Shown here: positions 1 through 7,706 of the stretch, piece by piece
Layout of the letters: each line of letters begins with the position of its first letter
How positions within the stretch are numbered: the first letter of the stretch is position 1
Position numbers and translations under genes: made by a program
Assembly: GCA_031265645.1 (NCBI GenBank)
Contig: JAISCJ010000074.1
Location: 1 to 19,051 of the forward strand
Length of the DNA stretch: 19,051 nucleotides
DNA from: Holosporales bacterium
GTDB taxonomy: Bacteria; Pseudomonadota; Alphaproteobacteria; BNTO01
Direction of reading: 5' to 3'
Notes under the pieces: model-generated
The model's input: only the letters and a program-made list of their open reading frames with translations
What the model was told of the DNA's origin: nothing
The model's database searches: none

Positions 1-2164
1 AAAAACTATCAAAAACGTAAAAAGAAAAAGCAGAACAGAGGTTGTAGGAATCTTGATCCCAATGAAGGCACAAATCTGTGAGAACTTTTTCAAGCGGAGC
101 AATTTTGTTGTATTTATCAGGAATACATAAATTTACAGCGTTTATTTCGAGCAACAGTCTAATTATTTTAGCATGCTCTGACAAATGCTTCTGCGTTTTT
201 ATGCAATCCATCGCGGCGTGCAACGCTCCGTCTTCAAGGTTTGGGTTCGCCTCATGTTCAAGTAGCAATCTGACAAGTTCGACATTTCCAAGCTTTATGG
301 CCAATAAAAGGGGCGTTAGTTCAGATTTTTCAATTTTTGCATCAATGTTTATTCGTTCACTATTAACGAAAGCTTTTACAACTTCCAATTTCCCCTGTGT
401 TATTGCGGAAAAAAGAGGATCTTGCCCTTCTTCATTTTGAAGGTGAATGTCTACGTCTTGACGCTTTAGCAGCGCTTCAACCATCTCAACGTAGTCCTCA
501 TCAATTGCCGCATGCAATGGCGCTTTTCCGCTTATTTTTTCGTTCGGATTTGCTAATTGCGCAACCGCCTCATCCGCGTTATAAAAATGAAATAAAAATG
601 GGGCAGGGCGCTTTGAAAAAGTTTTCAGCGACTCTTCAATTTGTGTAATTACTGCTGCATCATTGCCAAACAATCGATGAGCCTGTTCGGGAATAGATGT
701 TCTTAGACTGATATGCGTTCTCCATAATTTGTCACTGTAGAATTCGTCGTTTTGCCCTGAATTTCTGACTCTGACGCAATATACTCTTTCATTCTGTTTA
801 TCCAGCAAAGTATATGCCTGTGTCGCGGAATCCTTTCCTTGCCCGAATTGTTTCTCCCCCTCAGCAACAGCAATACACGCTCCGTACATTGTGAGCATTT
901 CTTCGCCGTGTTCAGAGCAAAGCTTTTCACTACCCAACGGACCAGATGTCCCTTGGAGAAATACATATAACGCTTTAGCCAACATTCGTTTGGTCAAAAC
1001 GGTGTGAAGAGGCTCTCCAAAGTAACGTTCAGGAAGAAATAAGTGACCAAGCCCCCAATCTAGAAGGAGCGTAAACATGTGTGACACAAATTTATACGTG
1101 TTTTCTTCGACAAATGGATGTTTTTTCTCAAACGATTTGACTAATAACTCGAAAACATCGTCTGGAATTGCCCTCTCAATTTCTTCGACAACGGGATCCA
1201 TGGTTTTCTTTTCGAACATCGGATAGACAAGCCTTGCAAGTTTGCTGTTCGCAAAATTTTCCAGAAAAGAAACGTTGGCAAGAAGTGGTTCTCTGCGAAA
1301 GGAATCATAGTTCGGAAATATCATATCGTGATATGCATGCGTAGATTCGTGCAGTAACGTGAAAATGAAAGTGTCGTAAAGTCGACTGGAAATCCATGTA
1401 TCTTCGTTTATCACAATGGTGCGAAATTCAGGATGATAACAACTTTCACGAATTATATTACCCACTCTTGTTTCTAGTTGCTTGGCAATCTTGATTCTTG
1501 AAAAATGATCAACAAAGGCATCTTTGCCAGCGTTTATAAAGCTCGCTGCGAGCAGTGACATTATGCGTTGAAAAAACGTGTAATCAGACATTATTTCGCG
1601 GGTACATTCCGATTCTAAGATGTTCTGATCGTGTTCTGGCAAATTGGAACAGTCAAACAAGCTATTTGGTCCGGAAAAACACAAGTTTACTAAATCAGCC
1701 ACAATCACAGCTGATGGTAAGAATTTTTCTTCAGAATCGAATGATTTAGTGTATTCGATCACCTTTTCAAAAAGTTTTGCACGAACGTCCTCCTGTGGTT
1801 GATTTCCTTGGATGCGAGTAAACACCTTTTTCATTGAGGGCCACGATACATCTATTACAAATTCCTGATCCCCTCCGAATATTTTGGATAAATTTTCCAT
1901 GGTTTCATGATCTGGAGCCTTTGGATATGTCTTTTCAGGCAGGCCATTGTTCTTTCGATATTCCTCCAGCAGTTGTATGTAAAAGCTTGGCGTGTAGCAA
2001 ACTTTTTGAGGCGGAAAAATATTTAACTGCGAATTCACCCTTGGCAACCTTGCGCCGGCACACGATACGTGAATGCTGAGTGTGCAGGAAAACGCCACGA
2101 AAAACAATATTTTCACAACACAAACCTTTTCCAATCGATGCAATAATGTATAAGAATAATTCAT
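1..2164 (-). CDS. Predicted secreted HExxH metalloprotease-like protein with C-terminal ankyrin repeats (partial, runs off left edge)
   Basis: An uninterrupted minus-strand frame of 721 codons, from ATG 2164 to the window edge with no stop. The N-terminus has a signal-peptide pattern: a basic stretch, then the hydrophobic run ILFFVAFSCTLSIHVSCAGA (about residues 19-38). GTG 2116 is an alternative start, with AAAAGG 8 bases upstream and the hydrophobic run directly after it. ATG is used here because a TGCTATAAT promoter lies just upstream. The middle holds TLLHESTHAYHD with H272-E273-H276, an HExxH zinc-binding helix as in gluzincin proteases. A later acidic motif, EEMLTMYG (E421/E422), could supply the third ligand; that is inference. 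From about residue 545 there are ankyrin-type repeats (APLHAAI, EMVEALL, TPLLLAIKLGNVELVRLLLEHEANPN, then ALHAAM). I do not recognise the catalytic family. Export plus protease motif plus ankyrins suggests an effector acting on host or neighbouring-cell proteins. The frame and motifs are clear; the function is inferred. Confidence 0.8.
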   Translation of the reverse strand, partial: MNYSYTLLHRLEKVCVVKILFFVAFSCTLSIHVSCAGARLPRVNSQLNIFPPQKVCYTPSFYIQLLEEYRKNNGLPEKTYPKAPDHETMENLSKIFGGDQEFVIDVSWPSMKKVFTRIQGNQPQEDVRAKLFEKVIEYTKSFDSEEKFLPSAVIVADLVNLCFSGPNSLFDCSNLPEHDQNILESECTREIMSDYTFFQRIMSLLAASFINAGKDAFVDHFSRIKIAKQLETRVGNIIRESCYHPEFRTIVINEDTWISSRLYDTFIFTLLHESTHAYHDMIFPNYDSFRREPLLANVSFLENFANSKLARLVYPMFEKKTMDPVVEEIERAIPDDVFELLVKSFEKKHPFVEENTYKFVSHMFTLLLDWGLGHLFLPERYFGEPLHTVLTKRMLAKALYVFLQGTSGPLGSEKLCSEHGEEMLTMYGACIAVAEGEKQFGQGKDSATQAYTLLDKQNERVYCVRVRNSGQNDEFYSDKLWRTHISLRTSIPEQAHRLFGNDAAVITQIEESLKTFSKRPAPFLFHFYNADEAVAQLANPNEKISGKAPLHAAIDEDYVEMVEALLKRQDVDIHLQNEEGQDPLFSAITQGKLEVVKAFVNSERINIDAKIEKSELTPLLLAIKLGNVELVRLLLEHEANPNLEDGALHAAMDCIKTQKHLSEHAKIIRLLLEINAVNLCIPDKYNKIAPLEKVLTDLCLHWDQDSYNLCSAFSFYVFDSF

Positions 2165-2203
2165 AATTTTCTTTCGACGCAGAACATAAATACCCTCTTC
2201 TGA

Positions 2204-2212
2204 ATTATAGCA
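2204..2212 (-). promoter_or_regulatory. Candidate extended -10 promoter of the zincin-ankyrin gene
   Basis: Read on the minus strand, this is TGCTATAAT, a perfect -10 hexamer with the extended TGn element. Transcription would begin near 2198, about 34 bases before ATG 2164. No good -35 box is visible at 16-18 bases, which is tolerable with an extended -10. Confidence 0.5.
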
Positions 2213-2326
2213 CGTATCAAACGGAACAATAAAGTCGCATTTCCTTTAAAGAAACGTTTGGGTATACTCCCTAACTTGAGCAAAGTTCCCGATTAATAAT
2301 TAGCTGAGCCGTCATATTTTGATGGT

Positions 2327-2356
2327 GTGGCATACAGCGCCCAGATTGGGTATAGT
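2327..2356 (+). promoter_or_regulatory. Candidate sigma70-type promoter of dacA
   Basis: GTGGCA at 2327-2332 (4/6 to the -35 consensus) and TATAGT at 2351-2356 (5/6 to the -10 consensus) are separated by 18 bases. The start would be near 2363, giving a leader of about 30 bases before ATG 2393. A second TATACT lies at 2263-2268. Confidence 0.35.
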
Positions 2357-2392
2357 CTCCACAGTTATTGATGTATACCGTAGTTCCTTCAG

Positions 2393-3739
2393 ATGATTTC
2401 ACGGCTGTTGTTTATTGCAATCCAGTTTATCGGATGCTCAGCTAGCTTCGTTTTAAGCGGGGAGTCAACAAAGCAAGTCTCTCAGAAATCTAAAGAAGGA
2501 AGCACCAGCCAATCTCGAGAAAAGCGCAATAGCTCCAGCCCAAAAAAGAAAGTGCCGTCGAACGTTCAAGTTGACGAAATCGTCGAAGATCAGAGCGATA
2601 GCCAGAATGTCGCCTCTCAGTACAACATCACAAACTTACCTGTTACAACATCAAAGCAAGCGTATTTAATCGACTTCGCAAGTGGAGCCGTTCTTTTTGA
2701 AAAAAACGCAAACGACTTGATGAGTCCTTCATCCATGACAAAGATTGCAACGGCGTGCTGTATCGCAGAACGGATCAAGTCAAACGAGACATCACTTGAT
2801 TCAAAATGTTCTGTCCCGCGCAGTGCGTATCGTAAGGAAGGCTCCACAATGTTTTTAAACATCGGCCAGAGCGTTTCAATTGAGGATTTGCTAAATGGAT
2901 TAATTATCGTCTCCGCCAATGATGCTGCTGTTGCGCTTGGAGATGCGGTTTGTGGTTCCGAAATTGCGCTTGCTGTAGCTATGACGTCGCTTGCAAAAAG
3001 TTGGGGCTGCGCTCGGACAACGTTCAAAAATGGAAGTGGACTTCCTGATGCAGAGCACAAAACGACTGCTCACGACCTTGCTATAATCGCTTCCCATGCA
3101 ATTTCTGATTATCCGGAATTTCTTCATTTGTACTCACAAAAAGAGTTTTCTTTTAACGGAGTTACTCAGCAGAACAAAAACATTTTGCTAAGTCGTAATA
3201 TTGGCTGTGATGGATTAAAAACAGGGCACACCAACGACGGAGGATACGGAATCGTAGTTACTTGCGTGCAAGATGGACGACGATTGATCTTGGTAGTGAA
3301 TGGATATAAAGGAGAGCAAGAACGCGCATCTGATGCTAGTGCGCTGATTGCTTGGGGAGCAAAAACGTTCGTGAATCATTCTCTTTTTAAAGCCAATGCC
3401 ATTATTGGGAAAATTCCGGTTTGGTACGGGGATGAAAGTGAGCTTCCAATTGCTGTTGAAAACGATGTGGTCGTCACTGTACCTAGCGCGTCGAAGCATG
3501 ATGTAAAAATCATGATCCAATACGAAACACCCGTTTCTGCGCCGATTCAAAAAGGATCAACAGTTGGGGAAATTCGGATTACTTCAAATACTTTTAAATT
3601 CCCAGTCGTGATTCCTTTGGTTGCGGCAATCTCGGTAAAAGAAGGGGGATTTTGCACGAAGGTCAAGGACTCGTTCCGCTATTTGGTCTGGGGAGCAAGG
3701 AGTCCCAAAATGGTGGATGTGGGAGCTTCCAAGGGTTAG
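2393..3739 (+). CDS. dacA: D-alanyl-D-alanine carboxypeptidase (PBP5/6 family, peptidase S11)
   Basis: A periplasmic serine DD-carboxypeptidase that removes the terminal D-Ala from peptidoglycan pentapeptides. All three active-site motifs are present in order: S114-M-T-K117 (SxxK), S174-A-N176 (SxN) and K276-T-G278 (KTG). A PBP5 C-terminal beta domain follows (about residues 330-420), then a short amphipathic tail (KDSFRYLVWGAR) that may anchor it to the inner membrane as in PBP5. The N-terminus (MISRLLFIAIQFIGCSAS) is a signal peptide; the cysteine after IG raises the possibility of a lipoprotein, but the lipobox is weak. Residues 22-80 form an unusually long polar linker rich in Ser, Lys and Gln, absent from textbook PBP5. 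No Shine-Dalgarno is obvious, but no other start gives a signal peptide. The gene stands alone, divergent from the zincin-ankyrin gene. The family call is secure. Confidence 0.93.
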   Translation: MISRLLFIAIQFIGCSASFVLSGESTKQVSQKSKEGSTSQSREKRNSSSPKKKVPSNVQVDEIVEDQSDSQNVASQYNITNLPVTTSKQAYLIDFASGAVLFEKNANDLMSPSSMTKIATACCIAERIKSNETSLDSKCSVPRSAYRKEGSTMFLNIGQSVSIEDLLNGLIIVSANDAAVALGDAVCGSEIALAVAMTSLAKSWGCARTTFKNGSGLPDAEHKTTAHDLAIIASHAISDYPEFLHLYSQKEFSFNGVTQQNKNILLSRNIGCDGLKTGHTNDGGYGIVVTCVQDGRRLILVVNGYKGEQERASDASALIAWGAKTFVNHSLFKANAIIGKIPVWYGDESELPIAVENDVVVTVPSASKHDVKIMIQYETPVSAPIQKGSTVGEIRITSNTFKFPVVIPLVAAISVKEGGFCTKVKDSFRYLVWGARSPKMVDVGASKG

Positions 3740-3898
3740 GCGGCCAATTTATGGCGAAGCTTTGAGCTTTGCGATCTATGGTTTTGGCTAGAGCATCTAA
3801 GAAATGGGCAAGAACGCGACTTTATAGATGATTTTGCTGGCTGAAATTCGGCAAGTTTCAATTACAAAAGAGATGCAAACCTGAAGCAAACCTGCGTT

Positions 3899-4834
3899 TT
3901 AGGCTTTACTTAATGTTTGAACTTCTTCGATGGACAACCCCGTATATTGACTGATAACGTCCGCTTGAAGACCTCCTGCCAACATCAAAGTTGCGGTTTC
4001 TAGAGCTTTTTTTGCTTCACCTTCAGCTAATCCTTCAGCTTTGCCTGCAGCCAATCCTTTGGCTTCCCCTTCAGCTAGTCCTTCTTGCCTTGCCCCCCAA
4101 ATGCACGATTCATGTGCATCTGCATACATTTGGTGGCGACAATACTTATCATATTCTTCCGGTGTATAATTACTAACTTCCAGCACATCATAAGCCTTGC
4201 CAATTAGAGGCCAATGCTTCTTTATCTTTTCAAAATCCTCTTGTTCCGTAGTTTCTGCATTCTTGAAAAAATAACACCACTTATCCACTAAACTTTCTGA
4301 CTCATCAAGAGTTTTATTGAATTTATCTAATCTTATAAACGAAAATGAAAACTCCTTTATGTTGTTTGCATGCGTAACTATATCCAATAGTGCATTGTGA
4401 CTAATACAATCTTCTCCTTTGATTAAAGATAACGTATCTAAAATTGCCAAGAATATTACCGGCTTAACATCACCATATACGACGTCCAAATTTTCCTTGG
4501 TTTTATTGTTAGGATCACGCCTCCTTAATTGAATAGAATATGCTCTGCTAGCATAAAGACACGCACGTTTAATAAAAAATGGATCACCATAATGTTGCAT
4601 TTCAACAATAAACTGATTCTTATCAGTGTCCGTGCACCTGACATCAACGATGGTCTGGCGAAGTGCCGCAATCTCTGGATCCTGATGTGTAGGCAAAAAC
4701 ACAACATCCTCAATTGGCTGTCGAGTGCCATCAAATACGGCGTTCAACAAATCAATAAGAATGTCCTTATTTGGTTCGGATCCAAATATTTTCTTAAACA
4801 TCCAATCGTTTCTTGGGTTCAAAAACCGTTCCAT
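3899..4834 (-). CDS. Rpn-family PD-(D/E)XK nuclease / putative transposase protein
   Basis: A 311-residue protein of the Rpn/PDDEXK_2 family. Some members are DNA nucleases that promote RecA-independent recombination, and E. coli Rpn proteins have been linked to toxicity and phage defence. The N-terminus RFLNPRNDWMFKKIFG is the family signature. The nuclease core is visible as D64 in TIVDVRC and E78-x-Q80 in FIVEMQ, followed by the helix RACLYASRAYSIQL. The C-terminus carries three 8-residue repeats of the form GLAxGxAx (about residues 252-275) and ends in a helix with ISQYTGLSIEEVQTL. A TTG at 4843 is in frame, but ATG 4834 gives the usual family N-terminus and has CGGGG upstream. It is convergent with dacA and next to a region of decayed mobile or toxin DNA, which suits an accessory gene. 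The frame looks intact. Confidence 0.9.
   Translation of the reverse strand: MERFLNPRNDWMFKKIFGSEPNKDILIDLLNAVFDGTRQPIEDVVFLPTHQDPEIAALRQTIVDVRCTDTDKNQFIVEMQHYGDPFFIKRACLYASRAYSIQLRRRDPNNKTKENLDVVYGDVKPVIFLAILDTLSLIKGEDCISHNALLDIVTHANNIKEFSFSFIRLDKFNKTLDESESLVDKWCYFFKNAETTEQEDFEKIKKHWPLIGKAYDVLEVSNYTPEEYDKYCRHQMYADAHESCIWGARQEGLAEGEAKGLAAGKAEGLAEGEAKKALETATLMLAGGLQADVISQYTGLSIEEVQTLSKA
4010..4081 (-). repeat. Three tandem 24-bp in-frame repeats in the Rpn gene
   Basis: Units at 4058-4081, 4034-4057 and 4010-4033 encode GLAEGEAK, GLAAGKAE and GLAEGEAK. Units 1 and 3 match at 21 of 24 bases and units 2 and 3 at 18 of 24. The 24-base period keeps the frame, so copy number could vary without breaking the gene. 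A run of seven A on the coding strand follows at once. Confidence 0.85.
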
Positions 4835-5021
4835 GCGACACAACCCCGACTCCGCCTACTAACTTTCATGGTATCATATTTTGCCAAATTCGGTGCATTT
4901 TAAGTGATCTTAAATAAAACCATGTGTCTCGTCGTAATCTATATTGTACTTACAGTGTGTCGACAATAAAAAAAATGCAAATTGTGAATATAAGAATCAG
5001 GAAGGGAGGGAAGAAATCGCA

Positions 5022-5156
5022 ATGCAAATGAATGGGATCGGATATAAATCATTCAATAAAGTATTCACAAAGCCTATGCATGGAGGGAATACTTTGGAAT
5101 GGGGGCAGATTTGCGAACTACTCAGCTGTATACAACTACATGTATATTGTATATGA
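5022..5156 (+). pseudogene. Probable truncated HicA-like toxin fragment
   Basis: A 44-codon frame from ATG 5022 with a strong Shine-Dalgarno, AGGGAGGG, 11 bases upstream. Its residues KSFNKVFTKP, then LEWGQICELLSCI, match the pattern of the first 35 or so residues of one HicA toxin subgroup (MNxxxxKTLxxIFxxP...IxWxxIExLLxALG). After that point similarity ends, and a short unrelated tail (QLHVYCI) leads to the stop. The expected glycine-rich RNA-binding strand, catalytic histidine (HRPHP-like) and the rest of the domain are absent in all three forward frames. No HicB antitoxin gene lies beside it. I read it as a 3'-truncated relic; a chance small ORF is the alternative. The resemblance is recalled from the family, not from a search. 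Confidence 0.42.
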
Positions 5157-5240
5157 CTTGTGACGTGATCCCGTTCGAAAGGATTAATATTACGCGGGGT
5201 GGCTGACCATAACCTCGCTAGCGACAGAATCTTAAGGATA

Positions 5241-5267
5241 GTCAACCGTATTTGTGTTGGCAAAAAA
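5241..5267 (+). repeat. Dispersed repeat, copy 1
   Basis: A 27-base segment with core CCGTATTTGTGTTGGCAAA, matching 18863-18889 in the same orientation at 25 of 27 positions. Both copies lie in gene-free stretches and are followed by an A-rich tract. It may be the end of a decayed insertion sequence or a small repeated element. Confidence 0.6.
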
Positions 5268-5464
5268 AAATTAGAGACATCTATTTAACTAGTTTGTGCA
5301 CGCGATTTTAGGCGATTCATTGTAATTGCATTTTTTTCGATTTATTCACGAACCCAATGGTTGTGAAGATGCGAATATGCGCTCACTCCGTTATGGCATG
5401 CCAAGTAAGAATTCAATACAATGCATAATGTTGCCCTGCAGAAAGACGCGAGCCGTCATAAAAA

Positions 5465-7456
5465 ATGTCGCTATTTACGTTGACGTCCCCGTTTAGTCCA
5501 GGCGGAGATCAGCCTGAAGCTATTCGATTTTTGGTTTCAAGCATTGAACAGCAAAACAAAGACCAAGTGTTGCTTGGCGTAACAGGGTCAGGAAAGACGT
5601 ACACAATTGCCAACGTAATTGCCCAAACGTCGCGCCCCACAATAATCATCAGCCCAAACAAAACGCTTGCAGCGCAGCTTTATGCAGAAATGGCCGACTT
5701 TTTTCCGAATAATGCGGTCGGGTATTTCGTCTCATATTACGACTATTACAAACCAGAAGCATATGTCCCAAAAACAGACACGTATATTGAAAAAGTCGCC
5801 AGCATCAACGACACAATAGACCGGATGCGACACGCCGCCACGCGCGCGTTGCTGGAAAGGCGCGATGTCATCATTGTAGCAAGCGTCTCATGCATATATG
5901 GCATAGGGTCCCCGCAAGACTACAGTGAGATGTCGTTTAAAATATCCTGCGAAGATTGCGTAAATGTGCATGATTTATGCTTAAAACTCACAGAAATGCA
6001 ATATCGCCGAAACGACATATTCCTTCAAAGAGGCACGTTTCGCAGCAAAGGGGACGTGCTTGAAATATTTCCAGCGCACCATGAAGACAGAGCCTGGCGC
6101 ATAAGCTTTTGGGGCGATATTGTCGAAGACATAATCGAAGTAGACGCGCTAACGGGAGAAAAAATTGCGAAGTTAAGCGCCGTTCATGTTTACCCGAATA
6201 GCCATTACGCAATTCCGAAACCAACATTGCAACAGGCTCTTGTGAATATAAAAGCTGACCTTGCAGAGCGCTTGATTGAGTTGCGTGATGCGAATAAATT
6301 GATTGAAGCACAGCGATTAGAACAACGTGTGCGTTTCGACTTGGAGAATTTGGCGTCTTGCGGCAGTTGCGCCGGAATAGAAAACTATTCTCGTTATTTT
6401 AGCGGGAGGAACACAGGTGAAGCGCCCCCAACGTTGTTTGAATATTTGCCTGAAAATGCACTGCTTGTCGTTGACGAAAGCCACGTAACCGTCCCACAAA
6501 TTGGCGCAATGTATATTGGCGACCAGCGACGAAAAGGTGTGCTGTCAGAATTTGGATTCCGCCTGCCTTCATGTAAGGACAATCGCCCTCTTAGCTTTGA
6601 TGAGTGGGATAAAATGCGCCCACAGACACTGTATGTTTCTGCTACGCCTGGGACCTGGGAGCTTGCACAAACGAATGGCGTGTATGCGGAACAAATCATC
6701 CGGCCAACCGGTTTGCTCGATCCTTTTTGTGAAATCCATCCGTGCGAACATCAAGTCGATGATTTAATCCATGAATGCAAGAAAACCGTGGCTAATGGCT
6801 GGCGAGCGTTGGTAACCGTATTGACAAAGAAGATGGCTGAACAGCTATCAGAATATTTACTAGAAGCTGGAATCCGAGCAAAATATTTGCATGCTGAAAT
6901 AGAAACGCTTGAACGAATAGAGATTATACGTGCCCTGCGAGCAAAGGAGTTCGATGTTCTGATAGGAATAAATTTGCTTCGTGAAGGGCTTGACATCCCA
7001 GAGTGCGCGCTTGTTGCAATTTTGGATGCCGATAAAGAAGGTTTTCTTCGCTCCAAGCGTTCGTTGATTCAAACAATTGGACGGGCAGCCAGAAATGCAG
7101 AAGGGCGCGTCATCTTTTATGCAAATGTGCTTACGGATTCGCTGAAAGCCGCAATTGAGGAAACAGAGCAGCGTAGAGCAAAACAAGAAAAATACAATGA
7201 AGAACATGGAATTACGCCACAATCTGTTCAAAAGGATGTGGCGTTGAAAAAATCTGATAAAATCGCAAGTCACGAAAAAAAGAGTACGACTCAGCTAGAT
7301 TTATCAGACTTTGCTGACTTCGACTTGGACGACATACAACAAAAGATAAATGAACTTGAAGCCGCAATGAAAAAAGAGGCGCTAAACTTAAATTTCGAAA
7401 AAGCAGCCTCGATTCGTGATGAAATGAAGCAATTAAGCGCATTGCTGCTTCGCTAG
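5465..7456 (+). CDS. uvrB: Excinuclease ABC subunit B
   Basis: The damage-verification helicase of nucleotide excision repair. It is loaded by UvrA at lesions and then recruits UvrC for incision. The protein has 663 residues, close to E. coli UvrB (673). The Walker A motif GVTGSGKT is at residues 38-45. The beta-hairpin region that clamps the strand follows (YYDYYKPEAYVPKTDTYIEK, 91-110). Next come the DEAD-like motif VVDESH, helicase motif V (REGLDIPE) and motif VI (QTIGRAARN). A C-terminal UVR domain (EAAMKKEALNLNFEKAASIR) provides the UvrC contact. ATG 5465 gives the standard N-terminus FTLTSPFSPGGDQPEAI; only a weak ribosome-binding site is visible. It is a single-gene unit with no frame damage. 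Confidence 0.98.
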   Translation: MSLFTLTSPFSPGGDQPEAIRFLVSSIEQQNKDQVLLGVTGSGKTYTIANVIAQTSRPTIIISPNKTLAAQLYAEMADFFPNNAVGYFVSYYDYYKPEAYVPKTDTYIEKVASINDTIDRMRHAATRALLERRDVIIVASVSCIYGIGSPQDYSEMSFKISCEDCVNVHDLCLKLTEMQYRRNDIFLQRGTFRSKGDVLEIFPAHHEDRAWRISFWGDIVEDIIEVDALTGEKIAKLSAVHVYPNSHYAIPKPTLQQALVNIKADLAERLIELRDANKLIEAQRLEQRVRFDLENLASCGSCAGIENYSRYFSGRNTGEAPPTLFEYLPENALLVVDESHVTVPQIGAMYIGDQRRKGVLSEFGFRLPSCKDNRPLSFDEWDKMRPQTLYVSATPGTWELAQTNGVYAEQIIRPTGLLDPFCEIHPCEHQVDDLIHECKKTVANGWRALVTVLTKKMAEQLSEYLLEAGIRAKYLHAEIETLERIEIIRALRAKEFDVLIGINLLREGLDIPECALVAILDADKEGFLRSKRSLIQTIGRAARNAEGRVIFYANVLTDSLKAAIEETEQRRAKQEKYNEEHGITPQSVQKDVALKKSDKIASHEKKSTTQLDLSDFADFDLDDIQQKINELEAAMKKEALNLNFEKAASIRDEMKQLSALLLR

Positions 7457-7488
7457 CCAAGAATTTTGCAGATAGAAGTCCCCAAAAC

Positions 7489-7514
7489 GCCGGATTATTT
7501 CAGTTGTAATCGGC
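7489..7514 (+). terminator. Weak candidate terminator of uvrB
   Basis: GCCGGATT at 7489-7496 can pair with AATCGGC at 7508-7514, leaving one bulged G and an 11-base loop. A T-rich stretch follows, but without a clean T run. It lies 33 bases after the uvrB stop. Confidence 0.35.
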
Positions 7515-7706
7515 TTAGATTATTTTGTAGGGTTGTTTCTACGGATAAACGAATGTGTTTGTGCTGGTGACTGTTATCTCGGTAATTTAACTTTACAATC
7601 TTAAATGATTAATTGTTTTTCCCCTTAATGCTTGCCTTATTCTTTGCTACTATCTATTAGGTCTGTACGTGCCCGCTCCAGCGTGGCCATCATGAACAGG
7701 GAATAT

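Larger units (their letters stand above)
4835..5464. other. Long intergenic region between the Rpn gene and uvrB
   Basis: About 630 bases with no complete gene. It holds a probable HicA-like fragment (5022-5156), a 10-base palindrome TCGCTAGCGA at 5214-5223, one copy of a dispersed repeat (5241-5267), and AACTAGTTTGTGCAC at 5287-5301, which recurs inverted at 12777-12791. The right part must also contain the uvrB promoter, but I could not place it; I saw no alphaproteobacterial SOS box (GTTC-N7-GTTC). Probably a site of past insertion and decay. Confidence 0.6.

Noticed and set aside
78..648. Plus-strand open frames near the left edge
   Set aside because: They are antisense to the ankyrin-repeat region of the long minus-strand gene, whose translation makes clear protein sense.
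2617..3060. Minus-strand frame of 147 codons inside dacA
   Set aside because: Antisense to conserved dacA motifs; no signal for translation and no family resemblance.
5166..5184. GTTCGAA within a small stem, resembling a tRNA T-arm
   Set aside because: The loop is 9 bases with poor pairing if forced to 7, and no acceptor, D or anticodon arms can be placed around it.
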